A stretch of DNA of 14,071 bases. Origin: Xylaria sp. FL1777. Its lineage: Eukaryota; Ascomycota; Sordariomycetes; Xylariales; Xylariaceae. The position numbers and the translations under genes were made by a program. Under the pieces are notes generated by a model. That model saw only the letters and a program-made list of their open reading frames with translations. It did no database searches and was not told where the DNA came from. Positions 1 through 8,272 of this stretch are shown in pieces. Within the stretch, counting starts at the first letter, position 1. Each line of letters starts with the position of its first letter. The stretch is from assembly GCA_022578965.1 (NCBI GenBank), contig MU401005.1:1-14071 (forward strand), written 5' to 3'.

Positions 1-1513
1 CTTTTAAGTTTAAAACTAGCTTTTTTAAACTTATTAATATTAAACTAAAGTTTTTAATTGCTTACTACTTATAAACAAATAAACAAACAAAAAAATTAAA
101 TTAAATACTAAAACAATATTTATAAAGTTATATTAACTATTTATAAAATAATTAAATAAAACTATTATTAATAATATAAATTTTATATAATATATTAATA
201 AATAAAAATATAAATATATTTTTATATAAAGCTATTTATAAATAATAAGCAATTATTAAAAAACAAAAAAAAACATTAATAAAAATATTTATTATTTTAA
301 TTATAATACTTTAAACAAAAACTATTATAACAAAAATCAAACTATTACAAGCTAAACTATAATTATGCCTTTAATTTTTATAATAATAAATGTTAATATA
401 TTATAATAAAAAACAAACTAAAAAACTAACTTTTAAAAAAAAAAATAAAGTTTATTTGCTATAACAAAAATAAAATGCAAACATTAATATTTTTTAAATT
501 AAAACAAAATAACTAAGCAATAAATTAAAATTTAAAAAACTTAGCTCTTTTAAAATTAAAAAAGTTATTTTACTTATTAATTATAAACTATTATTACTAA
601 AAAATATATAAATTTACTTTATTTTTTACATTTTTTTATTAAAATTAGCATTTATTAAAATACTTATTAAAATATAACTAAAAATAAAAATAAATTAAAA
701 CGTTTATAAAGTTAAAAATATATTAAATTTTTGTTAAAATAATAATAACCTAAAGTATTTTATTAAATAAAAAAAATATTTATATACTAATAATATTTAA
801 AAATTTAAAAAACACTTAAAAACTACTAAAGTAGTTATAAATTAGTTTTATTATTAATACTTTAATTGCTTAAAACTAAAAAAAAAAAGTCAACTTTAAA
901 AAAAATGCTTAAAAAATTTTAATTAAACTTAAATAAAGCAATTTGCGCTGCTTTAGCTTGCTTTTTTTATTATTTTTGCTTTTTTATTAGCGCTTTTTGT
1001 TTTTTTTTAATACGCTTTATTTTGTTTAGTTTATTTAAAAACTAAAGCTTTTACTAAATTATTTTAATACTTTTTGCTTTTAAAAAACGTTTTTATATAT
1101 AAAGCTAAGCTAACTTGCTTAAAACAAAATTAAAGCTATTTTAAGCTTGTTTTAATTTTTTTTAAACTAAAAATAACTATTGTTTTGCTTGCTTTTTTTT
1201 TTTTTAAAACAACAGTGTTTAAAAACTATATTATTAATTAAGTTAATTAAAACTTTTAATTTATTATAAAAGCAACTAGCATATATACATTTAAAATAAT
1301 AAAATATATTATTTATTATTTTGCATATTAATAACTAATTAAAGCAGCAAAAGCAAAGCATAATTTTATAGCTAATAAAATTAATAAAAAAAGCAAAAAC
1401 AAGTTTTTGCTTTATTTTAAATAAGCAGTTAGTTTTTTTAATGCGCTTTAATATTATAACATATAAAAAAAAAAAAAAATATATTTATAAAAAATTATTA
1501 AAACAACAATTCT

Positions 1514-1526
1514 AGAAAAAAAGAAA
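1514..1526 (+). other. Polypurine tract of copy A
   Basis: This 13-base all-purine run (AGAAAAAAAGAAA) lies 3 bases before the LTR start at 1530. Copy B (3817-3829) and inverted copy C (11664-11676) have the same arrangement, while the solo LTR D lacks it. That is the expected position of the plus-strand primer for reverse transcription. The preceding block around 1497-1512 (ending AAACAACAAT) is also shared with B although the sequence further upstream is not, which suggests it was kept for function. Confidence 0.6.
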
Positions 1527-1638
1527 TAATATTATAAAATTAGCATTAAAGTAGCTTTTAAAGCAGCTTAATGCTTTTATATATATTTTATACTTTTTTT
1601 TTTGCTAGCTAAAGCTAAAATTATATAATAACTTATTT

Positions 1639-1742
1639 AGCTTACTAAGCTTACAGTAATTTAAAGCTTACTAAGCTTATAGTAATTTAAAGCTTACTAA
1701 GCTTATAATAATTTAATGCTTATTAAACTTGCAATAATTTAA
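1639..1742 (+). repeat. Four 26-bp tandem repeats in the U3 of LTR A
   Basis: Four head-to-tail 26-bp units lie at 1639-1664, 1665-1690, 1691-1716 and 1717-1742. Each starts with a version of AGCTTACTAAGCTTA and ends AATTTAA. They differ from one another by transitions, except the first base of unit 4. The matching array in copy C at 11448-11551 also has exactly four units. Tandem units in U3 are typical transcription-factor or enhancer repeats of retroelements, but that role is inferred. Subfamily B/D has palindromic repeats at this place instead. Confidence 0.9.
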
Positions 1743-1776
1743 AAAAAATTACTACTTTTTTTACCTTTTTTTTATT

Positions 1777-1784
1777 TATATAAT
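1777..1784 (+). promoter_or_regulatory. TATA-like motif of LTR A
   Basis: TATATAAT is preserved at the same place in all four LTRs (1777-1784, 4101-4108, inverted 11406-11413, and both target-site copies in D) and is followed by a conserved ATT-A-T/G-CAC-like block. It sits near the boundary between the subfamily-specific U3 and the shared R-U5 part, where an LTR promoter is expected. In a background this AT-rich the motif alone means little; the conserved position is the evidence. Confidence 0.4.
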
Positions 1785-1990
1785 TATACACTTTTTATAT
1801 TTAGTTATTTATTTAGTTTTAGTTTTTTAGCTATTAATTTTTTATAACTATTAAGCATTAATATATTTATTACTTTTAATTCTTTAAAACTTCTATTAAT
1901 GCATAATAATAAAAGTACTTTAAAAACCTCCTTAATAAACTACTATTAAAGATTTTATTATTACTTGTAAATTAAAACCTTAAAAGTAAA

Positions 1991-2014
1991 CCTGTTATAT
2001 TAATGTATAATAGG
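1991..2014. repeat. Subterminal 24-bp dyad of LTR A
   Basis: This inverted repeat has 9-bp arms (CCTGTTATA and TATAATAGG, one transition from perfect) around a 6-base centre, 9 bp before the LTR end. The same dyad is at 4316-4339, 8503-8526 and, inverted, 11176-11199. A second conserved dyad lies about 60 bp upstream, seen best in copy B as TTAACGG/ACTA/CTGTTAA at 4257-4274. It may be an R/U5 RNA hairpin or an integrase-related end structure; the role is unknown. Confidence 0.75.
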
Positions 2015-2018
2015 TCTG

Positions 2019-2041
2019 TTATAAAAAGGTCTTTTTTATAA
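2019..2041. repeat. Dyad straddling the LTR A / internal B junction
   Basis: Perfect 9-bp arms, TTATAAAAA (2019-2027) and TTTTTATAA (2033-2041), flank a 5-base centre. The left arm is the last bases of LTR A plus the first bases after it, and the right arm is the first stretch shared with copy C. This is where a primer-binding site would be expected, but I cannot match it to a tRNA 3' end, perhaps because of mutation. A/T-only arms arise easily by chance here. Confidence 0.4.
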
Positions 2042-3816
2042 ACTGCTATAACTTATATAAATACTTAAATAAGTATAACATACTATTGTTTAAAATTTTA
2101 TTATAGCACTATTTTTATTAATTAATTTAATTATAAAAATATAATATAATAAAATATAAGTTATTATTAATAAACTTACTAAGTATGTTTACTTTTTATT
2201 GTTTAAAGAAAATATAACAACTAAATAACTTATATATGCTTTTATATATTAATATTTAAATAAGCATAAACTACTAAAAAGAATTATTTTAAACTAAAAT
2301 AAATTGTTTATTTTTAAGTTTAAAATTAGTTTTTTTAAACTTATTAGCGTTAAATTAAAGTTTTTAACTACTTATTACTTATAAACAAATAAACAAACAA
2401 AAAAATTAAACTAAATACTAAAACAATATTTATAAAGTTATATTAACTATTAATAAAACAATTAAATAAAACTATTATTAATAGTACAAATTTTATATAA
2501 TATATTAACAAATAAAAATATAAACATATTTTTGTATAAAGCTGTTTATAAATAATAAGCAACTATTAAAAAACAAAAAAAAACATTAATAAAAGCACTT
2601 GTTATTTTAACTATAGCATTTTAAGCAAAAACTATTGTAACAAAAATTAAAACGCTATAAGCTAAACTATAATTATGTTTTTAGTTTTTATAACAACGAA
2701 TATTAGTATACTACAACAAAAAACAAACTAAAAAACTAGTTTTTAAACAAAGAAATAAAGTTTACTTGCTATAATAAAAACAAAACGTAAACATTAATAT
2801 TTTTTAAATTAAAATAAAACAACTAAGCAATAAATTAGAATTTAAAAAACTTAGTTTTTTTAAAATTAAAGAAATTATTTTACTTATTAATTATAAACTA
2901 TTATTACTAAAGAATATGTAAATTTACTTTGTTTTTTATATTTTTTTATTAAAACTAGCATTTATTAAAACATTTATTAAAATATAACTAAAAATAAAAA
3001 CAGATTAAAACATTTATAAAGTTAAAAATATATTAAATTTTCGTTAAAACAATAATAATATTAAGTATTTTGTTAAATAAAAAAAATACTTATATGCTAA
3101 TAATATTTAAAAACTTAAAAAACACTTAAAAACTGCTAAAATAATTATAAACTAGTTTTATTGTTAATACTTTAACTAGCTAAAACTAAAAAAAAAAAAT
3201 TAATTTTAAATAAAACGTTTAGTATATTTTAATTAAACTTTAAAAAAACAACTAGCAATAGCTATACTGCTTTAATGTGCTGTTTTTATTTTTTAATTAT
3301 ATAGCGTTTTTTTGCTTTAATTTGTTTAAGCTTTTTTAAATTACTTAAACTATAAGCTATAGCAGCAGTTATTTTTTTTTGCTATAATTTTTTTTATTGC
3401 TTAAAACAGCAGATTTTTATACTTATTTTTTTATGCTTTTTTATTAATAAGTTTAATTTATTTTTTAGCTTTTTGTGCTAAAAAATAAGCTGTTATATTT
3501 GCTTTAAAAATAAACTTCTAGCGTTACAATTTGTTTGTTTAGCTATAATATATTTAATATATTAATTAAAGTTAAATTTTAACATTAAACATTTTGTATT
3601 ATAATAATTGTAGCAAAAGTATAAAGCTATTTTAATTAATTTTAGTTTAATAAAAAAAAGCAAAGCAAAGTTTTGTTAAGCTTTTTATTTAAAACGTAAT
3701 AAGCAAAGTTTTTTAGAAACTTTACTTAATATAATAAGCACAAAATACAAAAAACAAAAAATAAAAAAAGAAAACTTACAAAAAAGAAACTATAAAATTA
3801 TTAAAACAACAATTAC

Positions 3817-3829
3817 AAAAGAAAAAAAA
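3817..3829 (+). other. Polypurine tract of copy B
   Basis: AAAAGAAAAAAAA ends 3 bases before the LTR start at 3833, exactly as in copy A. The preceding ATTAAAACAACAATT block is shared with copy A although the roughly 550 bp upstream differ between the two subfamilies. Confidence 0.6.
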
Positions 3830-3952
3830 TAATGTTATAAAATGGGCTAACTAGGCTAATTAAAAGCTAAATATAAAAAAAGCATGCATAAAAAAAGTTT
3901 TATTTGTTAAAAAAATATATATTTAAACTATTATAAAAGTTTAATGCATAAA

Positions 3953-4021
3953 CTTAATAAATTTAAGCGTTAAATTTATTAAGCTTTAAATTTAATAAAC
4001 TTAAGCGTTAAGTTTATTAAG
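3953..4021. repeat. Two 31-bp palindromes in tandem (U3 of LTR B)
   Basis: At 3953-3983 there are two perfect 14-bp complementary arms (CTTAATAAATTTAA and its complement) around a GCG centre. At 3991-4021 the arrangement repeats with the same GCG centre and one C-to-T change in the left arm. The period is 38 bp. A third partial half unit (GCGTTAAGTTTATTAA) follows at 4043-4058. The same pair is in LTR D. These may be protein-binding or cruciform-forming elements in the promoter region; the function is unproven. Confidence 0.85.
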
Positions 4022-4100
4022 CTTTAAACTTAAAACAATATAGCGTTAAGTTTATTAAAAAAAGTAACGTTTATAAATTACTACTACTGTTTTTTTTATT

Positions 4101-4108
4101 TATATAAT
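4101..4108 (+). promoter_or_regulatory. TATA-like motif of LTR B
   Basis: TATATAAT at the position conserved in all four LTRs, followed by TATGCACTTTTTGTATTTAG, which is shared apart from transitions. It is the likely core-promoter position of the LTR; the assignment rests on conserved position only. Confidence 0.4.
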
Positions 4109-4348
4109 TATGCACTTTTTGTATTTAGTTATTTATTTAGTTTTTAGTTCTTTAATTATTAATTTTTTATAATTGCTAAGCACTAATATATTTATTACTT
4201 TTAATTTTTTAAAACTTTTATTAATGCATAGTAGTAAAAGTACTCTAAAAACCTTCTTAACGGACTACTGTTAAAGATTTTATTATTACTTGCAAATTAA
4301 GACCCTAAGAGCAAACCTATTATATTAATATATAATAAGTTCGTTACA

Positions 4349-7271
4349 TTTTATTAGTTAATATTAGTTATATTTAGTAATAATTTATTAAATAATAAAT
4401 ATAGCTTTTAAGTATTAAAAACATTTATTTAACTTTTAAATTAAGCTTTTAATAATCATATGGTTTAAATTAATATATATGTTTTTTGCGTTTTATAATA
4501 ATTTTAGTACTTTAAGCACTTTTAAAAACGCTATAGTTTAAAATGCTATATTAACTAAATATAAAAAGTTTTTTAAAGCTTATTTATAATTAATTAGCTT
4601 AAATAATATACTATTTTTTTTAATAAAGTGCTATTTTATTTATTTTAAACTTATATTATATAATGATTTAGTTTTAAAACGAAAATTTTTAAAAATAGCT
4701 TGTAAATTTATAATATTAAAATATTATAATAATATTATTAGCTATATTTTAGCTTTTAGCAATAATTTTATATTAACTTTAGCTTTTATTAATAAAAAAA
4801 CTAGTATAATTAATAGTTTTAATAGCTAGTTTGCTAAAACGTTTAATTTATTTATTTTATATATAATTTTTATGCTAAAATATTTAATAATGTTTAAAAA
4901 ACATACTATTTTTACTAATTGTTTTATTTTTGTTTTTATTATTATAAAAAACTTATAATTTATATAAACAGTAAATTTTTTGCTTTTTATTTAATACTGC
5001 TAATATTAAAGTGTTAACATTATAATTAATAACTTTTTTTTTTGCATTAAGTAATATAATTAATATACTTTAAGCTTTTTTAAAAAATATATTATTAAAT
5101 GCAAAAATATAGTTATTTTATAAAAATATAGCTATATTAAATATACTTTAATATAATATATGCTTAAATTAATATTTATTATAAATAAAAGCTTTTAATT
5201 AAAAGTTTAAACAATTAATATAATAATAATAGCTTTATAGATTTTTTGCTATATGTTTTTAGCTTTTATGTTTAATTTTATTTTTTAGTTTTTAGGTTTT
5301 TTTATTAATATAATTAATAATGTAATAATTAATAAGTAATTTTTAATAAAATGCTTAAAATAGCTTATAGCATTTATAAATGCTTTTATTTTTATAGTAG
5401 TTTTAAGCATAAGTTATCTTAAGTGCTTTAAACTAAAATAGTTTTTACGTTTATATTTTTTTAGCTATATTACTTTTTTATTAATTATAACCCTTTTTAT
5501 TTTTTTTAATACAAACTTGGAATTTTGGTTTAAAGTAATTATGTTGATTTTTTTGCTTACGTTTTTATTTAAAAAACAATAAACTATAATTTATTTATAT
5601 AATAACTTTAAATCTGTTTAAAGTTATACTTAATTAATTAATTATTATATTTTATATATAGTTATATTTTTTTTATATTTTTTTAATGCTTAGTTTTTAT
5701 TGCATTATATATTATAGATTTTTTAACTAAAATATTGTTTTTTTTATTATTGTTTTTTTTGCAATTATTTTGCTTGCTTATATAGTTTATTATATTAGCA
5801 TTTATGCTATTTCTTACATTTAAATTAACTAACTTTTTTAATACTACTTTTATTGCTTTTAACTTTAAAAATAATTTTAATTATAAAAGCAATAACTTAA
5901 ATAAAAAATCTAATTTTATATGCTAATAATAAGTTATAATAAATATATAATAGTATTAATATTATAATTATAATTAAAGCTATAATTTTTATTAGGTTTT
6001 AAAAAAATAGCTTTTATTATAAACTATAATTAATAACTAGTTAAAGTTATAAATGCATAAAATAGTTAATATATTAAAAAACTTTAAAGTTTAATAGTGT
6101 TTTTAAAAAGCTAATATTTAGATAAAATTCGAAAAAAATAATACAAGTTATAATATTGCTAATATTTTTATATTTTAAAACAAGCTTTTTACTTTATTTA
6201 AACAATTAGCTTTTATTAAATTTAATTTTAAAGCATTTAAAGCTTTTAATAAAAAGCTTTGCTAAATTAAAAATGTTTATAATATATAATAAATTAAAAG
6301 ATTACTTTGTTTTTTTTAGTTTTAAATTTAAAACATATTTTTATGTTTTGCTGCTTTTTTTTTAGGTATTTTTATGAATTAGCAAACTAGGCATAAATTT
6401 TATAACATAATTAAAGCTAATATATTATTTTTTTATATTGCTAAAGTATATATAATTATAGCTTTATTATTAAATATATATATACTTTTAATAAGCAATT
6501 TTTTATAATAATTTATTAATATTTATTTTTATAGTAATAAAATATAAACTTAAATAATTAATACTTTTACTTAATTTAAAGTATATATTAATTATAAGTT
6601 TATTTTAAAACAGCTAAATAAAATAGCTAAACAAAGTTATATATATAATAGTTAATTAATTAATGTTTTAATACTTAAATTAATAAATATATAGCTTAAC
6701 TTAAAGTATATTATTTATACTTTAAGTATTATATTTATATATAATAATTTTAACTTTAAAAATACTATTTAAAATTTTAATATAAATTATAAAAATATTA
6801 TGCAAAATTTAATTAATTGTTTTATAATTGCTAGTTTAAATATGCTTAGCTTATTTATATAGTTATAATAATATACTACTATTTTTTTTAAAAAAAAATA
6901 GCTTTTTTTTTATTTAATGTTAACTTTAGCTTATATAAATAAAGCAATTAATTATTTATTAGTTTATGCTATTTGTTTTTTATTTAAATTATTACATTTA
7001 AAAAAGTTTGCTTTATTTTTAAACATTATATAACTATAAAATAACATTAGCTATATTTTGCAAACTTTTATTATTTATAAAAACAAAAAAAAAATATTTA
7101 AAGTATATTAAGTTTATAATATTTTATTTTATATTATTTTAAATTATTAAAACTATAATAAATAACTTGTAATAATATATAAAAATTAAAAAACTATATT
7201 TTTTATTTAAGCTATAATAGCTGCTTAAATAAAAGTAAGCAATATATATAATTATAAATAATAAATGCTTT
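4349..7271. other. 2.9 kb AT-rich sequence with no recognisable gene
   Basis: The sequence has stop codons at high density in all frames, and no other copy of it occurs in the window as far as I can see by eye. Small islands keep more G and C, notably around 5505-5580. It may be the remains of older transposons mutated past recognition, but nothing proves this. I see no tRNA, LTR of the A-D family, tandem array or promoter I would defend. Confidence 0.6.
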
Positions 7272-7392
7272 TGTTACGAAATAGGCTAACTAAGCCGGTT
7301 AAAAGGCTAGGTGTAAAAAAGGCATGCATAGAAAAAGTCCTATTTATTAAAAGAATATATATTTAAACTACTATAAGGGTTTAATGCATAAA

Positions 7393-7461
7393 CTTAATAA
7401 ACTTAATCGTTAAGCTTATTAAGCTTTAAACTTAACAAACTTAAGCGTTAAGTTTATTAAG
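7393..7461. repeat. Two palindromes in the U3 of LTR D
   Basis: These correspond to 3953-4021 in LTR B. The first (7393-7423) has a TCG centre and arms broken by single transitions; the second (7431-7461) keeps the GCG centre. The 38-bp period is identical. Conservation in two independently inserted LTRs shows the structure belongs to the subfamily. Confidence 0.8.
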
Positions 7462-7534
7462 CTTTAAACTTAAAATAATATAGTGTTAAGTTTATTAAAA
7501 AAAGCAACATTTATAAATTACTACTATTGTTTTC

Positions 7535-7548
7535 TTTGTTTATATAAT
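7535..7548. repeat. Left 14-bp target-site duplication of the SINE
   Basis: TTTGTTTATATAAT is repeated exactly at 8282-8295, and the uninterrupted LTR B carries only one copy of the related TTTATTTATATAAT (4095-4108). This proves an insertion and gives its borders within a few bases. Fourteen bp suits target-primed reverse transcription better than most DNA transposons or LTR elements. Confidence 0.85.
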
Positions 7549-7598
7549 AATTTGTATTATTTAAATAAACGGCTTATTAGCTATGCTAGTAGTTATTT

Positions 7599-7675
7599 AG
7601 TAAAACTTTATATAAGTGGAAACCTTTTTTAGGGCAAAAACTACTTATATATGTAAAGTATGCAACAGTTTTACT
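7599..7675. repeat. Imperfect inverted repeat near the SINE 3' end
   Basis: The left arm 7599-7617 (AGTAAAACTTTATATAAGT) pairs with ACTTATATATGTAAAGT (7643-7659) and then GTTTTACT (7668-7675), with a 2-base bulge and an 8-base insertion. The loop holds the GC-richer GGAAACC and AGGGC segments. In the SINE orientation this is close to the 3' tail, where a hairpin recognised by a partner LINE reverse transcriptase could sit; that role is inference. Confidence 0.55.
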
Positions 7676-8219
7676 ATAGATTTTATTAATTTGCTGCTTT
7701 TTTTATATAATATTTTACTTTAAATCTTGTATGCTAAGTTAGCAGCACTTTTGCTTTATAATGCAAAGGTATAAAAATTAGTGCATTAATGAAAGAGTTT
7801 TTTGTTAATTAGTAGTAAAAGCGCCTTTTTGCTAGCCTTAAGTTCTGTAAGCTATAAATAACATAGTATTAAGTAAATTTTAAGCACTATATAGCGCTAT
7901 ATTTTTTATAAATTGCTTAGTACTAAGCAGTAAGCTTTAAGTTTTAATTACGCTAAAAATATAAGCTATTTGCTATATAAAAAAACTAGTGCTTATATAG
8001 CGTTAGCAATAAAAGCTAAAGCTGCTTGTTTTTATAATAGCTAATATACTAAGTTAATTATTTATATTGCTGCACTAGCAAAAAAGCAAGGTTTTTAAAC
8101 TTTTAGTTTAGCTATTTAACTTTTAATTTTTATGCTTTTAATGCAGTAAGCGTGCAGTTTAAACCGAGCTAAAAGTAAACCAACTTTTGCTTTAAAGCAA
8201 AACAACTGCAAACTAAGCA

Positions 8220-8230
8220 AAACTTAAACT
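8220..8230 (-). promoter_or_regulatory. Pol III B box of the SINE (mutated)
   Basis: The minus-strand sequence AGTTTAAGTTT equals the consensus GGTTCGAGTCC if three C-to-T and two G-to-A changes are undone; every mismatch is a deamination-type change. Its start lies 42 bases after the A-box start, the spacing found in tRNA genes. Confidence 0.6.
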
Positions 8231-8261
8231 TATAACTTCAAAAAAAGTAGCCAAGCGTATA

Positions 8262-8272
8262 TTACTACACCA
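8262..8272 (-). promoter_or_regulatory. Pol III A box of the SINE (mutated)
   Basis: The minus-strand sequence TGGTGTAGTAA fits the A-box consensus TRGYNNARNNG at all fixed positions but the last, where G has become A. It starts 8 bases into the tRNA-like head, as in a tRNA gene. Confidence 0.6.

Larger units (their letters stand above)
1..2023 (+). mobile_element. LTR retrotransposon copy A, internal region plus 3' LTR (5' part off window)
   Basis: This is a repeat copy recognised by comparison within the window. Bases 1-930 match 2311-3240 at a constant offset of 2310 with no indel, and nearly all differences are C/T or G/A. The whole of 1-2023 also matches 11167-13193 in inverted orientation, with only about 4 bp of net length difference over 1.5 kb. 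The internal part is 1-1529 and the terminal LTR is 1530-2023. No reading frame survives and no gag or pol motif is visible. Beyond about 930 the copy diverges from B but stays collinear with C, so A belongs to the A/C subfamily. The true 5' end lies before base 1. The LTR-element assignment rests on the TG..CA-like ends, the purine tract and the existence of a solo LTR (D). The superfamily (Gypsy or Copia) is not determined. Confidence 0.8.
1530..2023 (+). repeat. LTR of copy A (A/C subfamily, 494 bp)
   Basis: The LTR begins TATTATAAAAT, read as TGTTACAAAAT after G-to-A and C-to-T change (copy C keeps TATTAC), and ends CTGTTATA, read as CCGTTACA. Its length equals the LTR of copy C exactly (494 bp). 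U3 (about 1541-1745) matches C but not B or D. From about 1746 to the end all four LTRs align, differing by transitions. U3 holds four 26-bp tandem units, a TATA-like motif follows at 1777-1784, and a 24-bp dyad lies 9 bp before the end. The LTR is followed directly by the internal region of copy B. Confidence 0.78.
2024..4348 (+). mobile_element. LTR retrotransposon copy B, internal region plus 3' LTR
   Basis: The internal region (2024-3832) starts directly after LTR A. Homology with inverted copy C is visible from about 2035, which pairs with about 13470. Bases 2311-3240 match copy A base for base apart from transitions. From about 3241 to 3795 the copy no longer aligns well with A or C, then homology returns around the purine tract and LTR tip. 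Taken with LTR A as its 5' LTR, the unit 1530-4348 would be a 2.8-kb LTR-internal-LTR element, but its two LTRs belong to different subfamilies, which argues for a recombinant or abutting insertions. No coding sequence is visible; about 1.8 kb of internal DNA is too short for gag-pol. This suggests a LARD-like non-autonomous element. Confidence 0.75.
3833..4348 (+). repeat. LTR of copy B (B/D subfamily, 516 bp)
   Basis: The LTR starts TGTTATAAAATGGGC and ends TCGTTACA, so it shows the TG..CA ends best of all copies. U3 (3843 to about 4075) matches the first half of solo LTR D (7272-7534) and not A or C. From AAATTACTACT at 4075 onward it aligns with all copies. A TATA-like motif is at 4101-4108, dyads are at 4257-4274 and 4316-4339, and palindromic repeats lie at 3953-4021. 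Bases retained here and in D but lost elsewhere allow the pre-mutation sequence to be inferred by consensus. Confidence 0.8.

Noticed and set aside
1639..1742. Regular short repeats that could be taken for a CRISPR array.
   Set aside because: The 26-bp units are directly adjacent with no spacers and lie inside an LTR that occurs twice; the context is eukaryotic.
1991..2023. 3' hairpin a few bases from the repeat end, suggesting a Helitron.
   Set aside because: There is no CTRR end, the elements have TG..CA-like ends with purine tracts, and a solo copy of just the terminal 516 bp exists, which fits an LTR.
5505..5580. Slightly GC-richer island with a frame reading W-N-F-G-L-K followed by Q- and W-derived stops, reminiscent of a reverse transcriptase FGL or YGLKQ motif.
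   Set aside because: Spacing to the following W and to any Y-x-D-D-like motif fits neither Gypsy nor Copia, and the stretch is too short to separate from chance in AT-rich sequence.
4349..7271. Mitochondrial or other organellar DNA because of the AT content.
   Set aside because: No rRNA, tRNA or respiratory gene is present, and the transition-only divergence between repeat copies indicates nuclear repeat-directed mutation.
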